From positions 1,798,001 through 1,862,000 of the forward strand of contig NZ_CP083608.1 of the NCBI RefSeq assembly GCF_020097135.1: a stretch of DNA of 64,000 bases. Reading direction: 5' to 3'. The stretch is from Macrococcus armenti. GTDB lineage: Bacteria > Bacillota > Bacilli > Staphylococcales > Staphylococcaceae. A model generated the notes under the pieces. It was not told the DNA's origin and did not search any database. It saw nothing but the letters and a program-made list of their open reading frames with translations. Below, piece after piece: positions 48,904 through 57,302 of this stretch; the first letter of the stretch is position 1; each line of letters starts with the position of its first letter. Position numbers and translations under genes: made by a program.

Positions 48904-50439
48904 ATGAGGAATTCTATCGTAGCAAAAAGCTATCTTCAGTTCTTTTCTAAAAAGAATCAAACACAAGGGTACACGAAAGTACAACTTATCGGTTTAATAC
49001 TCGGCCCTTTATTATTTGTATTATTTAACTTTTTAATTCAACTGGAAGGCCTCAGTCCATCCGCACGTTTCGTACTTGCATCAACTTTATGGATTGCAAC
49101 GTGATGGATTACAGAGCCGATACCAATTCCTGTTACATCTTTATTACCGCTTGTTTTATTTCCAATGGGTCAAATAATGGACAGTAATAAAGTTGCTGCT
49201 AACTATGGAAATGATATTATCTTCTTATTTATGGGTGGCTTTATTCTCGCAATTGCAATGGAGAAGTGGAATTTACATACACGTTTAGCATTAAACATCA
49301 TTAATAAAATCGGGACGACGACTTCAAAGATTGTACTCGGGTTTATGATGGCAACAGGTGTGATGAGTATGTTCGTCTCTAATACTGCCGCTGTTATGAT
49401 CATGATTCCTATCGGGCTTGCGTTAATCAAAGAAGCTGAAGTTTTAAGTCATAACAACGTTTCTGAATCATTGCGTAAATTTGAGAAAACACTCGTACTT
49501 GCAATCGGATATGCAGGAACTATCGGTGGTATGGGTACATTAATCGGTACACCACCACTCATCCTACTTGCCGGACAGATGAAAGCAATCTTCGGTTATG
49601 AAGTGAGTTTCGGTCAATGGATGATAGTCGGCGTTCCTTCTGTTATCGTATTACTCCTTATCACGTGGGCATATTTAAATTACGTCGCATTTAAAACAGA
49701 TATGACAGAACTGCCTGGTGGACAAGCTGTTATTGAACGTGAGTTAAAGAAACTAGGTAAGATCAGTCGTGAAGAAGTCATTATATTGTGCATCTTCCTG
49801 CTTGCTGCATTGTTATGGATAATTAGGGGATTTGTATTTGTCAATATTCCAGCGCTTAAGATGATCCAGGACGGTTCTATTGCGATGTTCATCTCAATAT
49901 TACTGTTTATGATTCCAACAAAGCGCCAGAATGGTCGACTAATTGACTGGTCTATCGCAAAAGAAATACCGTGGGGCGTACTGCTATTATTCGGTGGCGG
50001 ATTAGCGCTTGCGAACGCGATTACTACAAGTAAATTAGATGCATGGCTCAGCGACCAGCTCATCTTACTTAAAGGGTTACCAATTATATTAATCATCACA
50101 ATTACAGCATTATTCGTACTGTTCTTAACTGAAATTACATCAAATACAGCAACAATGATTCTTCCGTTACTTGCAGCACTTGCTGTATCAATAAACGTAC
50201 ACCCACTTGCATTAATGGTACCTGCTGCGATGGCTGCAAACTGTGCATTCATGCTGCCGGTCGGAACACCACCAAATGCAATCGTCTTCGGTACGGGTAA
50301 AGTTTCGATACGAGAAATGGCAAGCACAGGGTTCTGGTTGAACATTATCAGCTGTGTCATTATCGTTATTGCGGTTATGGTGTTATTACCGATCGTATTC
50401 GGCATCAACATTACACCATTCCCTGAAAGCCTTAAATAA
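48904..50439 (+). pseudogene. sdcS: SdcS-type sodium/dicarboxylate symporter, broken by in-frame TGA
   Basis: The frame encodes a DASS-family symporter of about 511 codons, but codon TGA at 49102-49104 stops it after LWIAT. Reading through gives WITEPIPIPVTSLLP, the conserved family segment that in SdcS reads with two tryptophans, so one TGG has become TGA. Both family sodium/substrate motifs (SNTAA and SNTAT) and PVGTPPNAI follow intact. It would import succinate, fumarate and malate. The second half could start at ATG 49165 but lacks the first helices. Confidence 0.9.
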
Positions 50440-50466
50440 AAAAACTGCACATATGTGCAGTTTTTT
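50439..50466. terminator. Bidirectional terminator
   Basis: AAAAAACTGCACAT and complement with A and T runs, between converging genes. Confidence 0.85.
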
Positions 50467-50812
50467 ATTGTCTTTCCTGTTCGTTTATTGAATGCAGCCT
50501 TGCTTTATTGAACGATTCCGGAAACTCAGTTACTTTATTTAATATCGGAATATATATTACGAACAAAATTAATGATAAGATATATAACGTTAATAATGCG
50601 AGTGAATGAATATGAAATAAATTGACACATAACATAATCAATAAATTTATAACGATTGCACTCATATAAATTTTCATCATTCGATGACTAGAAATATAAT
50701 GCATTATTCCACACTTCGGACAAGGTGCCGGCGCTGGTGTTTTCAGCTTCCATGATGCTGTAAACATATCTTCATAACGATATTCATATTTACAATTACT
50801 ACACCTATTCAT
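50465..50812 (-). CDS. Zinc-ribbon two-helix membrane protein (cxxc type)
   Basis: The 115-residue protein starts with CSNC and, 23 residues on, CPKC, a pattern of the small putative zinc-finger family in Firmicutes. Two membrane segments follow (about residues 50-70 and 76-96). The ATG at 50812 has ggggg 8 bases upstream; the longer frame adds six residues. Function unknown. Confidence 0.75.
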   Translation of the reverse strand: MNRCSNCKYEYRYEDMFTASWKLKTPAPAPCPKCGIMHYISSHRMMKIYMSAIVINLLIMLCVNLFHIHSLALLTLYILSLILFVIYIPILNKVTEFPESFNKARLHSINEQERQ

Positions 50813-50944
50813 GCACTTCGCCCCCTTCATTTACTACAAATCACATTGTACCTAATTTTTTACAATAAATAAAGTGTTGTGCTTGTTGTAATTAACCAAT
50901 TTATAATGTAATCTATTGCTATCAAATATCAAAGAAGGTCATTT

Positions 50945-52261
50945 ATGAAAAATAAAAAAGGGAATCCTTATCTCGTCATTATTAATGCTTTCGTCGTGTT
51001 TTTATTAATAGGAACAATACTCTTATCGCTCCCATTTTCCCAGAAACAGCCAACATCATTTGTTGACTGTCTGTTTATTGCAACGAGCGCATTCACTGTT
51101 ACAGGACTCGCAACAATTGATATTACACAAAACTTTAACACTTTCGGCCATATTATCATTATGATTCTCGTACAGTCCGGTGGTCTCGGGATTATTACGT
51201 TAGCGATGATCGTGTTTATCATGCTCGGACGTAAAGTGGGACTTAAAAGTCGCTCACTCGCAACAGAGGCATTGAATCAGCAGAACTTAGGCGGCATACT
51301 CAGACTAGTATTGAAACTATTAATAATCAGTTTAATTTTTGAAAGTATCGGAGCAATACTGCTTGCCCTTGAATGGGTGCCTTTACTTGGGTGGAAGCGC
51401 GGACTATTTAACAGTTTCTTCACCGCAGTCAGTGCATTTAATAACGCAGGATTCGCACTTCATAGTGACAATCTTGTACAATTTAAAACGAATCCGGTCA
51501 TCAACTTTATCATTACAACATTAATCATCATTGGTGGATTAGGATTTACAGTCATCCTTGATATATATCAGAAAAAGAAATTTACACATTTAAGACTTCA
51601 TACAAAAATTATGATATTCGGTACGGTGATCGTGAATACAATTGCGACACTGACAATTTACTTACTTGAGATGAACAATATGAAAACAATTGGTGGGCAC
51701 AGTACATTTGATCAGTTTCAAATGTCTTACTTCCAGGCAATTACTACACGAACAGCAGGCTTTAATACGGTTGATATCGGAGCGATGAATACATCGACGA
51801 TTCTACTTATGATGCTATTCATGTTTATCGGTGGTGGATCGACTTCTACAGCAGGTGGGATAAAGCTAACGACCGCTGTTGTAATATTCTTCGGTACGAT
51901 AAGCTTTATAAAGCAACGCGAACAAATTAGTTTATTTAAGAAGGCAATAGATACGAAATATTTATTTAAGAGCTTTGCAATCGTTGTGTTAAGTTCAACA
52001 TCTATCTTCTTAATCACATTAGCGCTTGTAATCGCAGAGCCGGACTTACCGTTTCTTGCTGTGATGTTTGAAGTCATATCAGCATTCGGTACGGTAGGAC
52101 TGACGATGGGCATTACAGCAAAGCTATCAGTCGTCGGAAAACTATTAATCATATTGATGATGATGATTGGTAAGATTGGGGTATTAACGATTGTGCTTAC
52201 GTTCTCAAAACCACAGAAAGCACTGTATGCTTACCCGAAAGAAGACGTGTTAACAGGTTAA
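50945..52261 (+). CDS. ktrB: Ktr-system potassium transporter subunit KtrB
   Basis: The 438-residue TrkH/Ktr family channel has four pore loops with the selectivity residues in AFTVTGLA, AFNNAGFA, TRTAGFN and AFGTVGLT. It imports K+ with Na+ under control of a KtrA-type subunit encoded elsewhere. The gating loop GGGSTSTAGGIKLTT lies after the third loop. The ATG has aagaagg upstream. It is followed by a hairpin and the R3 repeat array. Confidence 0.95.
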   Translation: MKNKKGNPYLVIINAFVVFLLIGTILLSLPFSQKQPTSFVDCLFIATSAFTVTGLATIDITQNFNTFGHIIIMILVQSGGLGIITLAMIVFIMLGRKVGLKSRSLATEALNQQNLGGILRLVLKLLIISLIFESIGAILLALEWVPLLGWKRGLFNSFFTAVSAFNNAGFALHSDNLVQFKTNPVINFIITTLIIIGGLGFTVILDIYQKKKFTHLRLHTKIMIFGTVIVNTIATLTIYLLEMNNMKTIGGHSTFDQFQMSYFQAITTRTAGFNTVDIGAMNTSTILLMMLFMFIGGGSTSTAGGIKLTTAVVIFFGTISFIKQREQISLFKKAIDTKYLFKSFAIVVLSSTSIFLITLALVIAEPDLPFLAVMFEVISAFGTVGLTMGITAKLSVVGKLLIILMMMIGKIGVLTIVLTFSKPQKALYAYPKEDVLTG

Positions 52262-52271
52262 TCAAATTAGA

Positions 52272-52310
52272 AAGTGTCACACTCGTGAGTTTGAGTGTGA
52301 CACTTTTACT
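52272..52310 (+). terminator. Terminator of ktrB merging with R3
   Basis: AAAGTGTCACACTC and GAGTGTGACACTTT around 8 bases, then TTT. Its second arm is also the start of the first R3 unit. Confidence 0.8.
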
Positions 52311-52466
52311 CGTTTTGTCACGACCGGGGACTTGAGTGTGACACTTTTACTCGTTTTGTCACGACCGAGAACGTGAGTGTGACACTTTTACTCGTTTTGT
52401 CACGACCGGGGACTTGAGTGTGACACTTTTACTCGTTTTGTCACGACCGGGGACTTGAGTGTGACA
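52293..52466. repeat. 41-bp tandem hairpin repeat array R3
   Basis: Units begin at 52293, 52334, 52375 and 52416, exactly 41 bases apart, with a partial unit at 52457. Each has GTGACA and TGTCAC around an internal TTTTACTCG segment. Compared with R1, the units have the same length and about two thirds identical positions, including TTTTGTCACGAC. Confidence 0.95.
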
Positions 52467-52504
52467 AAAATGAAGTACTCATTCGAGTCTGTTAACAAAA
52501 AACA

Positions 52505-52721
52505 CATTTATTAATTATCTCGTTGAACTCGCAAGTTGCTGGGCGATATTCATCGTAATTGCAGGATTATTCATGACGATTTACCAAAATATTTAAAGCC
52601 TGGCGCATCAACAATCGCACGTAAACAATCTGCAAGAGTGCATGCCGTTCTCGGTACTGTATTAAGCATACCACTCATCCTGTTAATATTACTCTTAACT
52701 AAGCAAAAATACGCAATATAG
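52505..52721 (+). pseudogene. Small membrane protein gene broken by frameshift
   Basis: One frame reads FINYLVELASCWAIFIVIAG and LFMTIYQNI then TAA (about 52594). The next frame goes on smoothly as YLKPGASTIARKQSARVHAV then LGTVLSIPLILLI to the stop at 52721. Restoring one T in caaaatattt would join QN and YLKPGAS. It encodes two membrane helices. No ATG or ribosome site precedes the first part, which abuts R3. Family not named. Confidence 0.6.
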
Positions 52722-52726
52722 GAAAC

Positions 52727-52758
52727 CCGCACGCTGAATATGCGTGCGGATCATTTTA
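52727..52758. terminator. Terminator between converging genes
   Basis: CCGCACGC and GCGTGCGG around TGAATAT, followed by TTTTA. Confidence 0.7.
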
Positions 52759-52938
52759 TTATTCAATATTTTGTTTAATTTTCTTTAAATCTTCTTCAGA
52801 GACTTTAAAAGTTACCTCCCCAGTTTCAAGATCAACCTCTGCCAATACTTCAGCCGTCCGAGGAAACAACCCTCTCGTCAGCTTTAACTTTAGTGGAATC
52901 GAGGCATTATTGGTCATCGTTTTAAAAATTTTTTTCAC
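52759..52938 (-). CDS. Small hypothetical protein (59 aa)
   Basis: A GTG at 52938 lies 7 bases after ggggg. The product (MKKIFKTMTNNASIPLKLKL, then VDLETGEVTFKVSEEDLKKI) is soluble, with a charged C-terminal helix. It is not recognised. It is divergent from the 53010 gene and shares with it a perfect inverted repeat. Confidence 0.7.
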   Translation of the reverse strand: MKKIFKTMTNNASIPLKLKLTRGLFPRTAEVLAEVDLETGEVTFKVSEEDLKKIKQNIE

Positions 52939-52948
52939 ATCTATTCCC

Positions 52949-53000
52949 CCTTTGAATATATATTACCAAATTTTTGATTATGGTAATATATATTCAAAGG
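52949..53000. promoter_or_regulatory. Perfect 20-bp inverted repeat between divergent small genes
   Basis: Arms 52949-52968 and 52981-53000 (CCTTTGAATATATATTACCA and complement) flank a 12-base loop. Each arm ends at the ribosome site of one of the two divergent genes, so both leaders carry the same sequence. Confidence 0.85.
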
Positions 53001-53009
53001 AGTGATTAT

Positions 53010-53198
53010 ATGAGCAAAGGATATAAATACTTTTTAACATTAGCAATCATACTCACTATACTAAATATTATATTTATCTTAATTGATTACGAATGGCGTG
53101 GAGTTTTTAGCTGGGCATCCTTCAGTTTAATAATATTGTGTGCATTCATACTAATGGTAAGAAAGTTTATGAAAAATGAAGATCATCTTGGCTCATAA
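53010..53198 (+). CDS. Small two-helix membrane protein (62 aa)
   Basis: The ATG at 53010 is 7 bases from aaggag. It encodes two membrane helices (about residues 6-25 and 31-50) and a charged tail ending DHLGS. Not recognised. A hairpin (CTTGGCTCAT and complement) overlaps the stop. Confidence 0.65.
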   Translation: MSKGYKYFLTLAIILTILNIIFILIDYEWRGVFSWASFSLIILCAFILMVRKFMKNEDHLGS

Positions 53199-53328
53199 AT
53201 TTTAAACATGAGCCAAGACGAACCAATCCCTTCATTAAACAAGCTTTCTTTCATTAATATCTTTCACTTGCGTAAACAGATAGAAACCATATCTAAATGA
53301 AACATACATTACTGACATAAATGCAAAC

Positions 53329-53781
53329 TCACTTCAATATCAGACCTGATTTTGATAATGCTCTTTCCAGTTTATCAGATACTACCCTCATTTCATTTTC
53401 ATGTGCAATTGTGTAAAACACAACTTCATTGTTACACAAAAATGCCATATCCACTTCAATTCTATCAAGTGAATAACCAAAAAATGAAATTCCGTTTTCT
53501 CTATATTGTTTATAAAACGCATCATACTTTTTCAAAAATCTAGCCATCGCGTCATTATATGGATAAAAGTAACTCATTACTCCCTCACCTGAACGTATCG
53601 TTCCTGGCCACTTTTTAGTTTTAACCACTTTAATTAATTCGTTGCTGAAAGTATCATATAAACTTTGCTTCGTAAAATCTTCATCACCTGTGACAGTATG
53701 TTGAATTGTATCAGCATATTGAATAAGTACTTTAAGCACTGTACGATAGTCTTCTTTATTGCGTAATCTTAATATCTTCAT
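53329..53781 (-). CDS. Hypothetical protein (immunity-like)
   Basis: The 150-residue soluble protein is not recognised. It starts at an ATG with gagg upstream, overlapping the previous stop by 4 bases. It has helical and beta segments with many acidic residues. It forms a pair with a Cys-rich protein, an arrangement common for orphan toxin-immunity genes. Confidence 0.6.
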   Translation of the reverse strand: MKILRLRNKEDYRTVLKVLIQYADTIQHTVTGDEDFTKQSLYDTFSNELIKVVKTKKWPGTIRSGEGVMSYFYPYNDAMARFLKKYDAFYKQYRENGISFFGYSLDRIEVDMAFLCNNEVVFYTIAHENEMRVVSDKLERALSKSGLILK

Positions 53782-54095
53782 AATAAGCCTCTATTCTTAA
53801 AATGTTCATTCATGTGTAACTCCGGTAAACAACCATTCAGTAAATCTTGTTTATTAAATAACGAAGGATCAAATACTGGAAAGCTTTGTTGCCTCCATTC
53901 TTCACGGTACATTTTATGGGAAAGTTTAATCGCCTCTTCTTCAGAAAGCACTTCGTAATCAATCTCTAGCCTATCGTAGTCGTCATATCCATACTGAAAA
54001 CCACAACAACCACAAATTTCGAAACTTCCAGTATAACCTTCATCGTAAGGCTCTTCTTCCAGAAAAGAAAAGCCACATACTAAACATTGATACAT
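53778..54095 (-). CDS. Cysteine-rich (zinc-ribbon) hypothetical protein
   Basis: The 105-residue protein has CLVC near residue 4 and CGCC near residue 28 (EICGCCGFQYGYDD), so it probably binds zinc. Family members with the FEICxCCGF motif occur widely in Firmicutes beside SMI1/KNR4-type immunity genes. Start ATG at 54095 has gagg 8 bases upstream; the ATG at 54101 overlaps it. Confidence 0.7.
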   Translation of the reverse strand: MYQCLVCGFSFLEEEPYDEGYTGSFEICGCCGFQYGYDDYDRLEIDYEVLSEEEAIKLSHKMYREEWRQQSFPVFDPSLFNKQDLLNGCLPELHMNEHFKNRGLL

Positions 54096-54198
54096 AAGCA
54101 TTACCTCTTAACTAGTGTAATCACTTTTCTATAATTTTCCTTAAAAGTATTATATATTAAAAATAATAGCATACACAAATTGAGAGTGAGGTAATATC

Positions 54199-54336
54199 AT
54201 GCAACAACTTAAAAGTATACGTTATTGGATATATTGCTTTTTCTTTGCAGCGTTAGCCACACTTTTTTTCCCGATGCCGTATGGTCCAATTATGGGAGTT
54301 ATCGTTGCACAAATTTTGTATGATGATAGAAAGTAA
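54199..54336 (+). CDS. Small membrane protein (45 aa)
   Basis: The ATG at 54199 has gagg upstream. The product MQQLKSIRYWIYCFFFAALA then TLFFPMPYGPIMGVIVAQIL has one or two membrane segments and ends DDRK. Not recognised. It is too short for certainty. Confidence 0.55.
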   Translation: MQQLKSIRYWIYCFFFAALATLFFPMPYGPIMGVIVAQILYDDRK

Positions 54337-54404
54337 ACGATATATACATTGACATTAGACAATCCTCTGTAATTACCAATGCTCATACAGGCATAATTTC
54401 AAAG

Positions 54405-55583
54405 TTATTTCACTTCTTTTAAATAATCAAGTACGACTGTACCAACTGCTTGTGCTGAAATGAGTAATGATTTTTCTGAAATGTTGAATTTCGTATGATG
54501 ATGTGGATATATTTCTCCGTTTTCAGGTGCTGCACCTGTATATATAAATGCACTTGGTCGTTCTTTAGCATAATATGCGAAGTCTTCAGATGGTGGCTGA
54601 GGTTCGCACATATCCACTTCGAAATCGAGTGATGCATCCTTTAAAGTTTGTGCAACATAGTTTGTAAATTCAGGATCGTTGTATAATGCCGGATAATCGT
54701 CGTTGTATTCCAATTCACAAGTAACACCGTACATTTCTTCTAATCCTTTACTTAATCGTTTAATCTCACGTTCAATTGTTGCTTTCGTATCATCTGTTAA
54801 ACCACGTACGTCACCTTCGATTTCAATTGAATCTTTAATGACATTGAACTGACCTTTACCATCAAATGAACCGATTGTTACAACGCCCGTATCAAATGGG
54901 TTTAATCGTCTTGATACGACTGTCTGTAATGCTGTTACAAAGTAACTTCCTGCTACGATTGCATCATTTGCCATATGTGGTGATGAACCGTGGCCACCTT
55001 TACCGATAACTTTCAGTTTAAAAAATGCACGTCCTGTCTGAACATAACCTGGTCTATAGAACACTTTACCTACCGGCATCGTACTCATAACGTGTACACC
55101 AAGTACATTATCAATCCCATCTAATACGCCCGCTTCAATCATACCTTTCGCACCACCTGGTGGTACTTCCTCTGCTGGCTGATGGATAACAACGACTTTA
55201 CCTGTAAACGCCTCTTTCATCTCTGCTAATGTTTCAGCTAACACAAGCATATATGCTGTATGTGCATCGTGACCACATGCATGCATCACACCTTTATTCA
55301 CCGATGCAAATGGTAAGCCTGTATCTTCTGTAATCGGTAATGCATCAAAATCTGCACGAATTGCTAACGTCTTTCCTGGTTTTCCAGAATCAATCGTCAC
55401 TTTAATGCCACGTTCACCGGTATTCGTTTCTACTTTTACGTCTTTCCCTTTATAGAAATCCGCAATATATTGTGCTGTTTTCTCTTCCTGGAAAGAAAGT
55501 TCTGGATGTTGATGTAAGTAACGTCTAATCTCAATCATTTTGTCTTCTTTTGCTTTTAAAGTTTCAATTAATTGTTTATTCAT
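54405..55583 (-). CDS. M20-family amidohydrolase (hippurate hydrolase/deacetylase-like)
   Basis: The 392-residue metallo-enzyme has RRYLHQHPELSFQE, the metal site MHACGHDAHTA near residue 100, and HQPAEEVPPGGAKGMIEAG, HGSSPHMANDA. It removes acyl groups from N-acyl amino acids or diaminopimelate. The ATG at 55583 follows ggag by 9 bases; the upstream ATG touches that site. Confidence 0.9.
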   Translation of the reverse strand: MNKQLIETLKAKEDKMIEIRRYLHQHPELSFQEEKTAQYIADFYKGKDVKVETNTGERGIKVTIDSGKPGKTLAIRADFDALPITEDTGLPFASVNKGVMHACGHDAHTAYMLVLAETLAEMKEAFTGKVVVIHQPAEEVPPGGAKGMIEAGVLDGIDNVLGVHVMSTMPVGKVFYRPGYVQTGRAFFKLKVIGKGGHGSSPHMANDAIVAGSYFVTALQTVVSRRLNPFDTGVVTIGSFDGKGQFNVIKDSIEIEGDVRGLTDDTKATIEREIKRLSKGLEEMYGVTCELEYNDDYPALYNDPEFTNYVAQTLKDASLDFEVDMCEPQPPSEDFAYYAKERPSAFIYTGAAPENGEIYPHHHTKFNISEKSLLISAQAVGTVVLDYLKEVK

Positions 55584-55641
55584 GTCCTTCATCTCCTTAT
55601 GTATATTATTTATTCCCTTTTATTATATATAAAACAAAAAA

Positions 55642-55668
55642 GAACAAATTATGAAACCATAGTTTGCT
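55642..55668 (-). terminator. Terminator after HTH gene
   Basis: GAGCAAACTATGG and CATAATTTGTTC (minus strand), followed by TTTTTTG. Confidence 0.7.
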
Positions 55669-55685
55669 CTTCTTCACGCATATAA

Positions 55686-55892
55686 TTATTCATCTTTCAC
55701 ATATTCAAACAAATCTCCAGGTTGACAGTCCAGCGCCTTACAAATAGCTTCAAGTGTTGAGAACCGTACTGCTTTTACTTTACCCGTCTTTAAGTTTGAT
55801 AAATTTGCAACACTAACATCAACCATTTCGGAAAGCTCATTTAACTTAACTTTCCGATCAGCCATTACTCTATCTAACCTAACTATTATCAT
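55686..55892 (-). CDS. Xre-family (YozG-type) transcriptional regulator
   Basis: The 68-residue protein is a single Cro/CI helix-turn-helix: LNELSEMVDVSVANLSNLKT then ICKALDCQPGDLFEY. It follows the DUF2975 gene by 11 bases. This YozG-DUF2975 pairing is common in Firmicutes and probably autoregulates. Confidence 0.87.
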   Translation of the reverse strand: MIIVRLDRVMADRKVKLNELSEMVDVSVANLSNLKTGKVKAVRFSTLEAICKALDCQPGDLFEYVKDE

Positions 55893-55903
55893 AACTTCAC
55901 ATC

Positions 55904-56542
55904 CTAAACAGTTGCATCATATTCATTCTGTAAATACTCGCCATATCGGAAAGCTCTACCGATAAACCAGATTGTTATAGCAATTAAAATTATATTCCAA
56001 TCTAATGATATTAAATTATAACTCACTTTTCTGATAACATCAGCTTCCGATAAATAATGAGATAAATTTAATGATTTGTCAATAAACATACTTAACATTG
56101 AAATCATCAACTTGTATGTATGTCCTGCAAATAAAAATAAAATAGCAATTGTTTCAATAAACTTTCCGTTGTTATTACTAAAGACTTCATTCTTACTGAA
56201 CTTATGAATTAATTTTCTTGCATACCACATCATTAATAAGAATAAAACTGCATTCAATATTGCGATGATTAAAACACTGATAAGCAGCCCTTTATTAACC
56301 GCCAGATGCTCACTAATAAAACTTTTCGTAAATTCATAATTTAAACCACCTATACTCATCATTACCTTCGAATGATCGGACTGGAGAAACTTATTCAAAG
56401 TCCCTTCAGAAACAGAATTAATAAATATTGTTAATCCGACTAAAGCAAGCGTTCCAATCCCTGATAATACAACACCAATAAGGTATATAATATCCATTAC
56501 CTTAAGCAAAACTTTAAAACGACTCACACTATTCTCATTCAT
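55904..56542 (-). CDS. DUF2975 membrane protein
   Basis: The 212-residue protein has four membrane helices (about residues 15-40, 85-110, 125-150, 180-200), with the usual DUF2975 segment FIGRAFRYGEYLQNEYDATV at the end. ATG at 56542 follows gaagagg. It is paired with the Xre regulator at 55686. Role unknown. Confidence 0.83.
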   Translation of the reverse strand: MNENSVSRFKVLLKVMDIIYLIGVVLSGIGTLALVGLTIFINSVSEGTLNKFLQSDHSKVMMSIGGLNYEFTKSFISEHLAVNKGLLISVLIIAILNAVLFLLMMWYARKLIHKFSKNEVFSNNNGKFIETIAILFLFAGHTYKLMISMLSMFIDKSLNLSHYLSEADVIRKVSYNLISLDWNIILIAITIWFIGRAFRYGEYLQNEYDATV

Positions 56543-56761
56543 CTGTGACACCTCTTCCTTGTATTATGTTCAATTACATAATAACACCTATTTTTATGAA
56601 TTACAATAACTATTTATCGATAAACGATAAAGTTTTGCCTATAAACATCGATTTCATGAAGTTCGCATATCCAATGAGATAGATTGAGGTGCATCATTAT
56701 CAACCAAAATGGATACAATGCGTATGAAGAAAAAGCAATAAAATGGTTTGAAAAGAAATAA

Positions 56762-56798
56762 AAACACCCAACCACATTTTAGTAGTTAGGTGAATGTC
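56762..56798 (-). terminator. Terminator after DUF805 gene
   Basis: CACCTAAC and GTTGGGTG (minus strand) with a short bulge, followed by TTTTTAT. Confidence 0.7.
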
Positions 56799-57302
56799 TT
56801 ACACACGTTTCGGATCTTTTCCGTATTTGTTGTCGCCTTCATTACCGTTGATAAAATTAACGATGAATAAGAAGAGCATCGGTATTGCTAAGATTAATGA
56901 GATGATTACTAAAGTTGTCGAATTGCCTGTTAATTTCGTATTAAACAGCGGCATTATGCGATTAAATACAAATTCCAGTAAAGTCGCAGCCACAGTCAGC
57001 ACGATTGCGATTTTACCGTTCATATTAATGTCCTGCATACGGCGGCTTGCCTGAGCCATCGCCGGGATTGTTGTGAAGTACGGGAATATTGTGCCTACAA
57101 AGAAATTGTAATGCTCTGATAAATTCATCCTATCTGATGTAACTAAATCAATTAGAAGCACTATTACACCTAGAATGAAGGCGATAATGAAGTTACCTAA
57201 TATATTCAGCCATACTTCTCTTCTTCTCGCACGTCCTTTAAACAAGAACGCTTTCGTCCAGAATGCAATCATCGCATCTTTTATTGACATATTATTTTCC
57301 AT
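56799..57302 (-). CDS. DUF805 membrane protein
   Basis: The 167-residue protein has the DUF805 start AFWTKAFLFKGRARRREVWL and four membrane segments, with IPAMAQASRRMQDIN and the charged end GNEGDNKYGKDP. The ATG at 57302 follows gagagg by 8 bases. It overlaps the end of the next upstream gene by 11 bases. Role unknown. Confidence 0.85.
   Translation of the reverse strand: MENNMSIKDAMIAFWTKAFLFKGRARRREVWLNILGNFIIAFILGVIVLLIDLVTSDRMNLSEHYNFFVGTIFPYFTTIPAMAQASRRMQDINMNGKIAIVLTVAATLLEFVFNRIMPLFNTKLTGNSTTLVIISLILAIPMLFLFIVNFINGNEGDNKYGKDPKRV

Noticed and set aside
49680..50450. 256-codon minus-strand ORF opposite sdcS
   Set aside because: Shadow of the symporter gene; low-complexity Ile/Asn/Thr composition and no ribosome site.
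52536..52721. A 61-codon ORF as an intact gene
   Set aside because: Its first 15 codons are out of frame with the clear membrane-protein frame upstream; it is the second half of a frameshifted gene.
53235..53330. Minus-strand frame ending VSFRYGFYLFTQVKDINERK
   Set aside because: Looks like the end of a membrane protein but has no start, ribosome site or upstream part; too short to call even as a remnant.
56690..56760. Plus-strand frame NQNGYNAYEEKAIKWFEKK
   Set aside because: Protein-like but only about 20 codons and no start; could be chance.
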